Part shown: one piece after another, positions 1 through 11,911 of the stretch
How the letters are laid out: every line of letters begins with the position of its first letter
Numbering within the stretch: position 1 is the first letter of the stretch
Source of the DNA: Haematococcus lacustris
Lineage: Eukaryota > Chlorophyta > Chlorophyceae > Chlamydomonadales > Haematococcaceae
Assembly (NCBI GenBank): GCA_030144725.1
Contig: JASKMD010000031.1
Location: 10,401,097-10,465,096, forward strand
Direction of reading: 5' to 3'
Length of the DNA stretch: 64,000 nt
Translations under genes and position numbers: made by a program
The notes under the pieces: model-generated
What the model was told of the DNA's origin: nothing
Database searches by the model: none
The model's input: only the letters and a program-made list of their open reading frames with translations

Positions 1-944
1 TATCACCAGGAAGCCAGGCAAGCATCCCAGAAGCTGCGGCTGAGGCTGGTAGGCTTGCTGCTGGTAGTTGGTAGTTGGTGATGGTTGGAGTGGATGGTAC
101 ATGACACGCCTCTCTCTTTCTATCTATCAACCCAGCCCTCACCTTGCTCTCTTGGTACAAGCACAGGAAGGGGCCCAGGATGGATTCGCTGACACGGAGT
201 TGAACCCACGCTCCAGCCTTGATAGCCTGGTACAGCATGTTGGTTAGAGCGAACAACGCCAGGGCTGTCAGTGCTACGGCTAAAGGCAACAAGGCCATGA
301 TGAACAAGTCCAGGGGCAAGGGGCCCGCCCAAGTTATTAAATTGGGTACGGGAGCAACAGGGCGCAGCAAGGGCGGCAAGGGGCTGCGTGGTTCTGTAGT
401 TTGCTGCCTAAATTGCGGTTTAGGTGTCGCAGATGTGCGGGCTATCACGCAAGTGTATACATTCGCACTTTGTTCACATGCGACGAAATAGGGAGTGCTG
501 ACTGCCTAGTAATGGTAATTCTAGCGGACCTCTGCATCTATGTCGGAATGCTGTGACAAGCATGGATGCATCAGGCAGTGCAGGCGTTCCCACCTGTCAG
601 TATCACTAGGTGTCACTGTTGGTAGCTACTTGAAGCAGGTGCTGACATAGCCAAGAAGAGACATCAACGAAAAGCCACAGAGTAGAAGCCTCAGCCAGGT
701 TTTAGCCAGAGATCTCAATATACTTAGAAATAAGTTTCAATAGACGTCACTACAAGAATCGTACCCATTCAAGAGACGACTGCAAGTTGCAAATACATTG
801 CAAAGGGTACGCCCAAGCCAAGGTGAGGGGTGTGTCTTCACCAATGCAGCATAGGCGGGCATATAACCTGCGCGCTGTGACTCTTGCCATCGTGAACCAT
901 CGCGAGTCTGACTCAAACTCCAGTGATATCATTGTCAGACGAAC
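1..944. other. No recognisable gene
   Basis: I see no supported gene here. A 90-codon open frame on + (219-491) has no family resemblance and no exon-like neighbours. Sequence shared with the other end of the window begins only at about 945. Confidence 0.6.
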
Positions 945-1136
945 GGGCCAACTGACCTAACCGATGAGGGAGCCGTCCCCACACAAGCATTGCAGGCGAT
1001 AGGCTTCACATAGCACCCCCACCCAACCTGACAGTGCGGGTACACTACCCGTAGCAGCCAGCTGTCGCCCGTGTTATCGACTGTTTGACTAACAAAACAG
1101 CGCAGTACCGCAGTGCGCTAGTGCCAACCCTGCGCA

Positions 1137-4100
1137 ATGCAGCCCAAGCAACGGCCCTGGCCGAGCTGTCTGTTGCTGCTAACAACCTCCACACTACTGG
1201 CCATTGCCACGCTGCCAGCGACGCTCGCCCAGGACTGCTCGCAGGTCACCACCGATGTCACCACCGAGGGTGAGTGTCCGGGGCCCAAGGGCCGTCCAGG
1301 GTATTTTGAGTCGCGTGATCCGCACGGGCAGCGTAACAGCCAGCTGCGGTGACTGAAACGCGCGTGCTGCGTCGTCGCACCGCGCTGTGTCGCGCCTCCT
1401 CACAGGCACCTTCCTGGCTATGCACTTCGCTCGCGACCCGCGCAGACAGCGACGGTCCCTGCAGCAGATTGCAGACGAAGACACGGACGGCAACGAATAC
1501 AAGCTCAGAGATGCCGCTGGGAAGTTGAAGAACCTGGTCTTCACCACCCCCGACCTGGTCAGCCCCGAGGACCTGACATCCGGCCTCATCATCCGGGTCT
1601 GGATCGACACGGCAGTGCAGGATGCAGCCCCTCCCAGCCGGTCCCAGAGCACAGTGTACGCCTTGTGCTTCGAGGTCATTGACATCGACAGCCAGCCCAA
1701 GGACTACAAGCCAGTCAATGGTCAGCCCTACCCCTTCTCCTCCATCACCTTCCTGGTCTCGTCATGCGGTTCAGGCACCACAGTAGATGTGCCGGTGGGT
1801 GTGATGGCTCCGCTTTTCATGCAACCTGGCTGCTGCCCTCCAACCCATGCTGCCCTCACCCTGCCCCTGGCTTGACATGTCGCAGACACTGACGGCGGCC
1901 TACTTCAACCCCAACCCTGTGATGACCAAAGGTCCGCTGTCCGGAGCGGGCCAGTCCCTGACCAGCTTCTTCACCAACTGCTCCTTTGGCGGGGTGAGAC
2001 AGCAGCATGCTGGATAGAGACCAGCCCCACCCTGCTGCCCCTGGATGTGCATGTTGAGCATGACTGTCATGGCTGCCTGCCCCCTGCCAGGTGACCTTCC
2101 TGCCTGCCAACAACATCATCGTGCCGGTGGAGGTGCCCTGCTCGGGCAACACTGCCTCTGGGGCTGTGTTGAGGCCAGCAGCCTCCTTCTGCGAGATGGT
2201 GGACCAGTTTGCCTGGATGGAGTACGCGGAGAGCGTGGCAGTGGTGCGTGTGCTGTGCCTTGCCCCACCAGCCCCGGCCCGCCCCCTTTACCCTGCCCTT
2301 GTCCTTCCTCCCCAGGCGAGGTTCGGGAGCGCTGCCCTGACCAGGTTCACCAACCGCATCTTCATCCTGCCGGCCAGGAGCTGTGGCGGCTCAGCATACG
2401 CCACCCAGGGCTGCAACCCTAACTGGTGCTTCGCCACCATGACGGTGGGTGTCCTCACCTCGCATCCCGGCAGGCACCGCCCTGTGCTCCAGCTTGGTCA
2501 GCCGCATGCAGCCACCGCCTGCCTGGCCTTGGCTCTGCAGGGCCCTCTGGACTGGGGCGCCTTTGGCGGGCTGGTGCACGAGGTGGGGCACACCATGGGC
2601 CTGGCCCACGCCGCCTCCCCCACAGATCAGTACGGAGACGGCAGCTGCCCCATGGGCAACGCGTGGGCAGGGCCAAGGTGGGCAGCTCAGCCAGCCACAT
2701 GCTGCTGGCACTGCCTGCCTGTCACTGCACCGTGTGAGGCCATGCCTGGAGGCATAGGGGGAGGCGTGGGCAGGCCTAGAGCTGGCTGGCTGCTAACTGC
2801 TGGTGCCCTTCCCGGCTGCAGATGCTTCGTTGCCCCCCACCAGTGGCAGCTGGGCTGGTCCAGTCCGCTGCAGGATATCACCTCGGCCAACCTGGCCCCC
2901 GGCAACTGGCTGACGCTGCAGCTGCCCGGCCTGACGCTGCAGCAGGCCAGCTTTGTGCGTGTGTTCCCGACCTGGAATGCCGGCGCCACCACGCCCACCT
3001 ACTTCATCTCCTTCAGGCCGGCCCTGGGGCATGACAGCGGCCTGGCAGCCAACGGCTATGGCATGGCCAACATGGTGGGTGCAGCAGCGCAGTGCTGGCA
3101 GGGCGCCGGTGGCAGCAGTGCGGGTCACTGCCGCTGGCTGCTGTGTGCAGGTGCACATCCACACCTACAACTGGTCAGCGGTGCCGGCAGCCATTGAGTG
3201 GCGGCCCATGTGGCTGCGCACCTTGGCCACGCCTGGCGCCATCTGGAGTGACAACTGGTGCGCCACCCCTGCCACCACTGCCATCATCCCACCACTTCCA
3301 CGCCGCACCTGCTGACCCAGGCAGACATTGGCCTGCTGGCTGCCGTGTGCTGTCCAGGCTGTCCAGCCTGCGGGTGAGGCTCAACTCGCTGGCACCGGAC
3401 TTCACATCAGCCAGCGTGGGCATCTGCCGGTGAGGCGCAGGCATGGTGGCAGCCAGGCACCCGGGGGGTCAGCAGCCTGGGTGGTCCGCCTTGCCTCCTG
3501 CAGGCCAGCCAGCTGGTGTCAGCTGCGGCCTGGCCTGCTCACCTGACCCCAGGTACACCAGCAGTGCCGAGACTGGGGCCGCCTGCTTTGACGGCATCGA
3601 CAACGACTGCAACGGCCTGACTGACAGCCAGGACCCCAACTGCCAGTGAGTGGGTGGGTTGCCCTGCGCAGGGCAGTGGGCTGAGCCTGGCTGCCTGCTG
3701 CTGGCGCACCTGCCTGCCTGTCCCACCACCCTGTGACCTGCTGCTGTGGTGGCTGCTGCTGCTGCTGAGCAGGACTGGCGCGCTGCCAATCACGGCCACC
3801 TGCAACAACAACAGGATCTGTGAGCCGCAGTTGGGCGAGACCCCCCTCACCTGCCTCAACGACTGCCCCACACGCTGTGGAGACGGCTTCTGTGCACCCA
3901 GGTGTGTGGCTGACTGCTGCTCCTGCTGCATCATCCCTCCCTTGACCCCCTGCTGCTGCCGCCCTCTGATCACCACCCCTACCCCCTGCCTGCGAGGCCT
4001 GTGTGCGGGTCACAGCCGTGTCCTGTTGTCCTGTTGCCTGCTGGTGCCTGCAGCCTGAACAAGACCGCGCGGAGCTGCCCCGCTGACTGCCCTGCCCTCT

Positions 4101-5782
4101 GCGGGGACTTCATCTGCGACGCCCTTCGGGGCGAGAACCGCGCGAGCTGCCCCACCGACTGCCCCACCTGCGGCGACGGCGTGTGCGCGGCTGTTGTGGA
4201 GAGCAGCGTGTCCTGCGCCCTGGACTGCTGCCCGCGCTCCTCTGTGCAGTGCGGGGACGGCGTGTGTGACGCTTGGGGCGGCGAGACCTGCAACAGCTGC
4301 CCCCAGGTGAGGCCAGGGCACGGCGGGCAGCAGCAGGGAGGGCGGCCAGGCCACCAGCTGCCACTGCCTGCTGCGCGTCTGCAGGACTGTGCCAGCAACT
4401 CCAGCCCACCCTACATCGGCTCCGCATACTTCTGCTGCGGCATCAGTCCAAGGGCCGGCGCCTGTGACGCCAGATGTGTTCGTTCAGGCTGGCGGTGCAA
4501 CGCCTTCTGCCCAGTCCAGCTCCCCACCTCGCCTGCGCCGCCTGCACCCCCACCTTCACCCTCACCTCCACCCCCACCTGGACCCCCACCACCCAGCCCT
4601 TCACCCTTCTCACCTCCTCCCAGCCCACCACCTCGCAGGCCTTCTCCGCCACGCTCATCATCCCCCCCGCCCACTTCACCCTCACCCCCACCACCCTCAC
4701 CCCCACCACCGCCCCCCTCACCACCCCCACCTCCCCCACCCTCACCACCCCCGCCTCCGCCCCCATCACCACCCCCACCACCGCCCCCCTCACCGCCCCC
4801 ATCACCACCACCACCTCCACCCCCATCATCACCCCCACCACCGCCCCCATCACCGCCCCCATCACCACCCCCCTCACCACCCCCACCGCCCCCACCACCA
4901 TCACCCCTACCACCAGCCAGGTCACCCTCCCCACCACCTCCATCGCCTCCACCCTCCCCACCACCCTCCCCACCCCCCTCCCCACCTCCCAAGCCCTCAC
5001 CATCCCCGCCTCCCCCTACCTCACCTCCTCCATCCCCTTCCCCCACCCCGTCTCCCCCCAACCCTCCGCCACCCTCCCCTCCCCCACCAACCCTGCCTTC
5101 CCCACCCCCAGACGCAGCAGTCCCCAGCTCTGTCCCTCCACCCCCCTCCGCTCTAAATCCTCCCCCACCACGCACTTTCAGGCCTAGGGCCCCTGGGCCA
5201 CCGCGCCCACCTCCACGCCCTCCCCCATCACCACCCTCATCCCCTCCCTCGATCCCCCCACCACTACCACCCTCATCCCCACCACCCTCACCACCACCAC
5301 CCTCTCCACCACCCCCTTCACCCCCCCCACCACCTTCTCCCTCACCCCCTTCACCCCCCCCACCACCTTCTCCCTCACCCCCTTCACCCCCCCCACCACC
5401 TTCTCCCTCACCCCCCTCACCCCCTCCACCACCTTCTCCCTCACCCCCCTCACCCCCTCCACCCTCGCCCCCACCCCCACCGCCTCCCTCGCCCCCACCC
5501 CCACCGCCTCCCTCGCCCCCACCCCCACCGCCTCCCTCGCCCCCACCCCCACCTCCTCCCTCGCCCCCACCCCCACCGCCCCCATCACCCTCCCCTCCCC
5601 CACCAGCCCTGCCTTCCCCACCCCCTCCCTCCACCCCCCCTTCCAATCCTCCCCCCGACGTACTAGTCCCCAGCCCAGTCCTTCCACCCCCCTCCGCTCT
5701 AAACCCTCCCCCACCACGCGCTTTCAGGCCTAGGGCACCCGGGCCACCGCGCCCACCTCCACGCCCTCCCCCTCGTGCCTAA
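1137..5782 (+). CDS. Secreted M11 (gametolysin-like) metalloprotease with Cys-rich and Ser-Pro tail, copy A
   Basis: Thirteen exons: 1137-1269, 1406-1794, 1886-1993, 2091-2243, 2316-2444, 2541-2677, 2822-3074, 3151-3257, 3358-3429, 3553-3645, 3773-3901, 4054-4306 and 4385-5782, all GT-AG with compatible phases, giving 1117 residues. The first 31 residues are a signal peptide. Residues 317-327 read HEVGHTMGLAH, the HExxHxxGxxH zinc site of metzincins, with a Met-turn (CPMG, Met342) 15 residues later and the M11-type CF-x4-HQWQLGW segment after it. Residues of about 490-697 hold Cys-rich repeats of the CGDGVCD type. From about 698 the protein is a 420-residue Ser-Pro tail like volvocine wall glycoproteins. 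Known relatives (Chlamydomonas gametolysin, Volvox VMPs) cleave Hyp-rich wall proteins; that substrate is inferred here. A near-identical copy lies inverted at 24870-28774. Confidence 0.93.
4520..5775 (+). repeat. Ser-Pro-coding minisatellite within last metalloprotease exon
   Basis: C-rich sequence coding SPPPPP-type runs. Two clear sub-arrays are visible: a 30-base unit repeated about four times at 5305-5460 (coding SPSPPSPPPP) and a 24-base unit repeated about five times at 5465-5585 (coding SPPPPPPP). Units are multiples of three, so the reading frame survives copy-number change. The matching exon of the second gene copy is about 744 bases shorter. Confidence 0.85.
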
Positions 5783-6146
5783 ACTGGAGGCGGCTGCCAG
5801 CCTCTGACCCAGGGCATGTGATCATTTATAGCTTCAGATCTGTTAGGTCCGTATGCTCCTGCAGGTTGATTGGTCAGGCACTCCCGCATATGTTGTCATT
5901 CTTTGTTATGTGCGACGTCACGGACCCACGCTTGCATGAGGTGATCAAGGTGAGGGAGCCACTGCTTCCTTGCCTTGCTTGCTTGCTTGAGGGTGGTTGC
6001 TGTGTGGTGCCAGCATGCAGGTTGCAGATATGCATGTACGCAATGCATTCATGTGCATCCAGGCAGTTGCTGCATGCTGTTGATCGGGGGCGTTGGTGCT
6101 TGGCATGCATGAACATGCAGGTATGTTATACAAACACTGAGACAAC

Positions 6147-6151
6147 TGTAA
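6147..6151 (+). terminator. Possible TGTAA polyadenylation signal of copy A
   Basis: TGTAA, the usual green-algal polyadenylation signal, occurs 365 bases after the stop codon at the very edge of the duplicated segment. It is the first one I noticed downstream. The corresponding place near 24505 in the other arm lacks an exact match, so assignment is weak. Confidence 0.35.
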
Positions 6152-6524
6152 CAACTGACCTCTCCTCGCACTTCCTTCCAATATCTTACTCCTGGTGTCA
6201 CAAAACGACAGTTTCACAGTTTTCCTCCCGGTTTACCTCCCACCCCCTGACCATGACGTGCCAATTGTCGTGCAACCATCAAACGTCTCCCACCTACATC
6301 CTTGCTGGTGTGGACACGAGCTGTGGCTGCTCCCCCGGAGTGGCTCTTCAGCGGCAGGGCAGCTCGCACCCCTGGTCAAGCAAGCCCCTGCACCCCTGTT
6401 GCCCAGCGTAATCCAGGCCAGCCTGCCATTTTGGGTTGTGGCTTGGGCCTTGTGCAAGGCATGCCGGTTCTGATCAGTGCTCCAAGACTGCAGTGGCTAG
6501 CCTGGACTGTTGCTAGTCTGCTGT
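6152..6524. other. Unique sequence, no gene seen
   Basis: Between the end of the duplicated arm and the first retrotransposon relic. Short open frames only, none with a recognisable protein. Confidence 0.5.
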
Positions 6525-6652
6525 GAGGATGAGGATGATGATGGCTCAGTCCTCTAAAGCTCTCAGCCATTAGGCTGCTCGTCCGCCCTACCTCTCTAGG
6601 GGTTTAAGCAATGCACTCCAAAGCTAGGTGCACAAACAAAGCCAGGTGCATG
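6525..6652 (-). repeat. Diverged 3' end of a LINE-type element
   Basis: Reads on the - strand as a diverged relative of the 3' end of the neighbouring element (6701-6830): the AGGCTGCT, GGGGTTTA and TGCACAAACAAAG blocks line up in order, and it ends in CAT-rich sequence. It lacks any coding part, as expected for a 5'-truncated non-LTR insertion. Confidence 0.6.
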
Positions 6653-6737
6653 TTGGCAGTGCTGCTACAGGTTGACTGGCAGGGGTGCTGCTGGTTTGCT
6701 ATGATGATGTGGCTTACACCGCTTAAGCCGTCAGCCG

Positions 6738-8972
6738 TTAGGCTGCTAGGCCGCCCTCCCCCTCAAGGGGTTCAGGACTTTCTATAACGCACTTCATAGC
6801 AAGGTGCACAAACAAAGGTGCACATGGGCTCAACATGAAGTCATGCAAGTTCTCATTATTGTTCTGTAAAGTCATGGCAAACTCCGGCTGCTCCCTGATG
6901 GAACTCGTGGCAGTGCACTCAAAGATGAAATGCATGGCGTCATCCACTACCCCCTCTGTGCATCTGGTGCATGTGCGATCAATGAAAGTTACCCCCTCAA
7001 ACCGAGCCTTCTCACTCCTACAAATTAGTCCCTGCATTCTTCCCTGCACTTTTGGCCAACCTTGTCCGATCGGGCTGAAAATTTGATAGATGGTGTTTTG
7101 CATCAAATAAAACATATTGTTTTTCGAGAAATATTTTCAAAAAACGATATGTTTTTTTTTCTGCAAAACACCATCTGTCAAAATTGCAGCCCGATCAGAC
7201 AAGGTTGGCCAAAGGTGCAGGGAAGAATGCAGGGACTAATTTGTAGGAGTGCTCCACCCCCAGACCGCTGTTGCCTAACCTGAACCTAGTCAAGCTCGTG
7301 CGAACTTCTGTAGAGAGCTGTCTGTTCAGCAGATGTGGTGCCATGTGATTGATGCCAATGCCGTCCCCATGCTTGAACCATGCAGCATACGAACATCTCT
7401 CCCGATGCACCGTCTCAGGCAGTCTAGGGTTTCCCTCAAACCCAACCCAACGCCTCCCCCACCTCTCGAGCCACTTGACTTCCAAAGCCTTGGTGCCTAG
7501 GACCATGTCCGGGCTCAAGGTAAACTCATCCCCCATCAGCTCTCTGGCGGCCAGCTGGAACTGAGCGCTCCAACTAGCCTGACAGCTCCTGCCTAACTCC
7601 ACATCTGCCTTGATGACCCTCATTAGCAGGTCACTATGGGAAAGTTTGGCAGTGTTCCAGAACTTGCATGCAGCCCTTAGCCAGTAAAGCTGGAGGGGCA
7701 GCTGCCCCAACTCATGCAGCACCATCAGGCCTGACACTGAGCTACGTACCCTGGCAGCAAACCTGAGAAAGCTGAGCATGCGTGTTTGCACTGGGTTGGA
7801 GAGTTGCACACCATGCCCAAGGAAAGCAGTGCCCCATACCTGGCTGCCATACAGTCCCAATGGGAGCACGAACGCTCTAATGAAGTGACACAGGGCATAT
7901 GGATCATGCAGGACCCCATACTCTCTGGCACGCTTGCACGCCTGGCGCATGGCGAGGAACATGCCAGCCCTCATATGAGTGGCAGCAAAAGCAGGGGTGG
8001 CGCTGGGGTTGAAGTGCATGCCTAAGTACTTGAACTCTCTCACCACAGGCAGGATCTCATGCTTGTGCTTGATGCTAGGTGCAGCAGTTTGTGAGTTGCC
8101 ATTGAAGACCATCACCTTTGACTTGCCCACATTGACTGTAAGGTGTTTCCTGTCTGCAAAGCCTTGCAGCTGGCAGACCAGCCGCTGCAGCCCGTGGGAC
8201 GAGGTGCTCACCAGGGTCAGGTCATCAGCATACATGAAGTGGGTGACAGGTGTGCCTTGCACCCTCACAGCATCAACAGGGCCAAGGAACTCCTTACTAA
8301 TGTCGTGAACATAGAGAGCAAACAGGAGTGGGCTGATGGGGCAGCCTTGCTTGACACCTTGGTCAGGAGTCACTGGGGGGGTGCGGTGGGGGCCATCTAT
8401 CAACACATAGCTATCATCCCTATACAGACCCTCCAGGCAGGCAAGCAAGGGCTGTGGCAGCTTGACCCCATCGCGCAAGTGTTCCCACAATTGTTGTCGA
8501 GGTATGTGGTCATAGGCCTGTTTGAAGTCAATGAAGGCAGTGAAAAGCTTGCGGTGCTTGGCATCTGAGCTAGCCTTTTGAGCATGGACAAGATGGCGCA
8601 GAATGAACATGGGTTGCATGGTGCTGCGTCCCGGAATGAACCCAAACTGCTCAGCTGGCAGCACTTTGTGTGTCATGCACCAGGCAGTCAGCACATGCCG
8701 CAAGACGTTAGCATACAGGCGGTACAACACACTACTCACAGCAAGCATTCTGTACTTGTTGGGGTCTGTGGGGTCTGTGTCCTTGAAGAGGGGGCTGATT
8801 CTAGCTACCTTCCATGCCGCTGGGACAATCCCGGTGCGCATCATGCTGTGAAACCATGTGGCAAGCAGAGGGAGCAACAAGTAAGAGGCAACACCCTCCT
8901 CAACTATGCGAGCGTGCTTAATAAAGGGGGCTGGACTCCTGATGGGGCACTCCTGATGAAACGCATGACATC
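6738..8972 (-). pseudogene. Reverse transcriptase, truncated and interrupted
   Basis: The frame visible from 8970 down to 7195 contains the ordered RT motifs GFIPGRST, FIDFKQAYD (motif A aspartate), QGVKQGCPISPLLF (motif B) and YADD (motif C, near 8220-8240), followed by thumb-like sequence ending in FRLGNSGLGVE. An insertion at 7013-7251 then brings in a stop codon. The remaining C-terminal part resumes at 7012 and ends at 6738; it holds a CTRC-x11-H-x4-C zinc-knuckle typical of the end of LINE ORF2. The N-terminal endonuclease is absent and the start is lost, possibly with a frameshift near 8950. The gene cannot be functional as it stands. Confidence 0.9.
7013..7251. mobile_element. Palindromic MITE/foldback element inserted in the LINE
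   Basis: Almost the whole 239 bp is one imperfect palindrome: the left arm starting CACTCCTACAAATTAG at 7013 mirrors the right arm ending at 7251, and the pairing continues through GGCCAACCTTGTC and GGTGTTTTGCA to an AT-rich centre near 7132. CT flanks both ends (7011-7012 and 7252-7253), a possible 2-bp target duplication. Removing 241 bases (element plus one copy of CT) rejoins the RT frame exactly, which defines the insertion. CACT ends recall EnSpm/CACTA elements, but no transposase is present and the superfamily is a guess. Confidence 0.85.
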
Positions 8973-9167
8973 ACCCACTACCCCACCACATCACCCACTA
9001 CCCCACCACATCACCCACTACCCCACCACATCACCCACTACCCCACCACATCACCCACTACCCCACCACATCACCCACTACCCCACCACATCACCCACTA
9101 CCCCACCACATCACCCACTACCCCACCACATCACCCACTACCCCACCACATCACCCACTACCCCACC
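8968..9167. repeat. 20-bp tandem repeat, 10 copies
   Basis: Ten near-perfect copies of a 20-base unit containing CATCACCCACTACCCCAC. The array begins exactly where the LINE sequence stops, so it marks the 5' truncation point. Confidence 0.95.
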
Positions 9168-9367
9168 CTCACCCCCGCCATTGGCGGCACCCCCATGGCT
9201 CAAGAGGCCGCCGATATGCACAATCTAGCGCAAATACATCCCCTTTGTAAGGGGCAACCGGATTGTGCAGCCGGGTGTGAGTGCAAAGGGGGACGGGGGC
9301 GGGTAGGGCCTGGTGTTGTGCTGCCCCCCAGCTGCCTGCCAGTCCGCCCAGTCCAGTTGCCAGCCAA

Positions 9368-9705
9368 TCAGGTCTCCCATGAGGACCTCCCCCTGTGGGG
9401 GGGAGGCCACTATACTGTTACAGGGGGACCTTCCAACCGCCCAACCGCATCCCGCCCGCTGTACTGCGCCACCTCTCTGGGCACCATAGCGCACCTGTGC
9501 GCTCGCACTGAACGCATCCTGTGCGCTCGCACTGAACGCATGCTAGGAATGATCACAGTGCTATTGCTAGGTTGTGCAGCGCAGCGCTGGCAGCATCCAT
9601 TGCCACCACGCTAGATGCGACAAGCCCAGCCACCACAGCAGAAACATCAGCAAGAACAACAGCTGGTGAGCAGCCCGTAACCGCAGACGGAGTGCAGAGC
9701 GTAAT
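9368..9705 (+). repeat. Fragment of unidentified repeat family, inverted copy 1
   Basis: About 335 bases beginning CAATCAGGTCTCCCATGAGG reappear inverted at 14612-14928 with a few percent differences. This copy contains an extra tandem duplication of 24 bases at about 9508-9545. Both copies read as a possible protein segment (LPLWGGGHYTVTGG..., on + here) but frames differ downstream. Confidence 0.85.
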
Positions 9706-10257
9706 ATGCGCAGAACCTGAACCTGAACCCCAGCACTTCGAACATCAAGCCTCGCACCCCGCACCTCGCATCTCGTCCCTCGCATGGCACTTCGCATGGC
9801 ACCTCGCATCTCGCACCTGGTGCTCTGCAGGACAGTAGCGCAAGAGCCAGGAGGTGCAGCCAAGGGAAGCAGCTAGGCAGCGCAGTAAGGAGCAGCAAAG
9901 AGCAGCAAGGAGCAGCGAGGAGCAGTTGGAAGCGGCATTAAAGAGCGGCACCCTTTCCAACCACTCCACCACCACCCTCGCCCCACATCCACCCCAATAT
10001 CCCCCGCACACACCCCACCCTGCAGATAGTGAGTGGCTCGCTTTTGCAGTTGTGTGGTTAAGATTGCCTAGCCTGACCACATGCATGAACTTCGTTGCTG
10101 CAGGGTTTCATGGTCACAACCATCCTCTTTCCCACAACCACCACACTCACCTTCGCTCTCGCCCTCTTCCGCCACAATGCAACACCCTCTACCTATCTTG
10201 CAGCCTGGAGCAAGCCCTCCCACCCTTCCCCCAAGCACCCCACCACCATCACCACCA
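9706..10257. other. No gene; degenerate short repeats
   Basis: Contains a degenerate 9-10-base repeat around CTCGCAT/CTCGCACC (9740-9830) and AGCAGCAAGGAG-like repeats (9880-9935). No coding exon is evident. Confidence 0.5.
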
Positions 10258-10520
10258 CCACCTCCCAAGCCCCTCCCCTCCCCAGACCCTCCCCTCCCCA
10301 GACCCTCCCCTCCCCAGACCCTCCCCTCCCCAGACCCTCCCCTCCCCAGACCCTCCCCTCCCCAGACCCTCCACTCCACTCCACTCCACTCCACTCCACT
10401 CCTCCCCTCCCCTCCCCTCCCCTCCCCTCCCCTCCCCTCCCCTCCCCTCCCCTCCCCTCCCCTCCCCTCCCCTCCCCTCCCCTCCCCTCCCCTCCCCTCC
10501 CCTCCCCTCCCCTCCCTCCT
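10258..10520. repeat. Pyrimidine-rich compound microsatellite
   Basis: Three abutting arrays: a 16-base CCCTCCCCTCCCCAGA-type unit (10258-10372), a short CCACT array (10373-10400) and a CCCCT pentamer array (10402-10520). The whole block is almost pure pyrimidine on +. Confidence 0.95.
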
Positions 10521-11911
10521 TGAGCACTTGCGTTGAGCAAGTGTGCACCACAGCAGCCTCCCTCCCCCCGCAGCCCTGAGCCATCTCCATGAGCAGCAAC
10601 TAAGAGCAGATGCAAAAGCAGCAAGTAGGAGGCGCTTGGAGTGCCAGCCAGGACTTTCGGTGAGTGCGCATGCTGTTAGGGTGTCAGCCGAGCCTGCTAA
10701 ACTCTGGTCATGCATGTCCTGCCATGGCTTGGTGGTTGCTAGCATGTCATGCATGTCCTTATTCATCTGCTTGCTGGCTGATGTTTGCTTGCAGTTGTCG
10801 ATAGCTGGGGCATGACAACAGTAGCATGGCTTGGTGATTGCAAGCAAGGCGGTAGCGGCAGAGCAGCAAGCAACAAGGAGCCAGCAAGGACCGTACCCTC
10901 CCCGTACCCCGTACCCTCCCCCATCCCACCACCACCCTGCCACCCACCTACCCTCCTCCCCTCTCCTCTCCCCCACCACGCACCTAGCAGCCTATGGAGT
11001 AGCAGCCTGAGCTAGTAGCATAGAGCAGACAGCATGGAGCGGGCAGCATGGAGCGGGTGGTGCTGCCAGTGGTAATGGTGCTGCTGCTAGTGCTGTTGTT
11101 GTTGTTGTTGTTGTTGCTGCTGCTTGAGCTGCTGAGCAGCCTAGTAGCAACCAACCCAGTTTGGGGACATGGGGCAGGGGGAGCAAGTCACCTACTTCCC
11201 CCCCTCCCCTTACCCTCACCCCACGGCACACGCTACCCCACCCAGCAGCCCTTGGCGTACCAACTTGGAGCAGCAGGGATAGGTGCACCTAGCAGCAAGC
11301 TCTGCTGCTTATGGAGCATGGCCGGCTGCTTGTCTGGCTGCGACACATGATTGTTGTGTGCAAGGAGGCATGCGGTGAGCCTAAGCCGCATGGTGAGGCT
11401 GAGTCAGGGCAGCTGCAGCAGTCATTGCAATTAGGGCGGTTGTTCAATATCAAACAACACATGCAGAGGCTACACATACAAGGCTGAGGGCATGCACATG
11501 AGCTAGGAGGGCAGGGGCACAACTTACCACTTGTAACACCCTTGTAATCCCTGGTAACATGGTGGTCATGTAATGCTATTTAACCAACCGCTCATGTAAT
11601 TCCTAACCGTTGAGAGCTGACCTAACTAGACTTCCAGAGCCAACTGGTCCCAACCTATGCATACCATGCATGTCACCAGCCGCGGTTGAAATAGTAGCTC
11701 TTTGCTAAAGCCCAGGCCAAGTAGGAAGGGCCGCGCCTAAGCCTAGACTTTCCAGCCTAAACACTGCTAGCACCGCCCTGCCTCCTAGCCAACACAACAG
11801 CTGTGGTACACTGTGATGTCAGCCAACACAACTACCGTAGTGACTGTGGCACATTGTGACACCACCCCGCCATACCACTAGCTCATTGCGCACCTACATA
11901 CCTCGGCTATC
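10521..11911. other. No gene seen
   Basis: GCA-rich and low-complexity sequence, including a (TTG)n run at about 11093-11124. I see no exon with family resemblance on either strand. Confidence 0.5.

Larger units (their letters stand above)
945..6150 (+). repeat. Left arm of large inverted duplication
   Basis: This segment reappears in reverse orientation at about 24505-28970. The shared part starts some 190 bases before the metalloprotease ATG, covers all exons and introns, and runs about 370 bases past the stop codon. Introns are almost identical; for example the intron at 3902-4053 matches the one at 25855-26006 nearly base for base. The arms differ by about 0.74 kb, almost all of it in the Ser-Pro-coding exon. 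Outer and inner boundaries are approximate because similarity fades over a few tens of bases. Confidence 0.9.
6701..8972 (-). mobile_element. 5'-truncated non-LTR retrotransposon (LINE)
   Basis: A reverse transcriptase frame runs on the - strand with a short 3' untranslated region ending in three CAT units (6701-6709). The 5' part, including any endonuclease domain, is missing: the element stops at a 20-base minisatellite near 8968. A 239-bp palindromic element sits inside its coding region. A nearly identical 3' fragment occurs at 23874-24040 on the + strand and a diverged one at 6525-6652, so the family was active in this genome. Confidence 0.9.

Noticed and set aside
4389..5156. His/Pro- and Thr/Pro-rich frames across the Ser-Pro exon
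   Set aside because: Shadow frames of the C-rich repeat; the true frame continues from the Cys-rich exons in phase.
8968..9167. Regular 20-bp direct repeats suggestive of CRISPR
   Set aside because: The copies are contiguous with no unique spacers, in a eukaryotic intergenic region.
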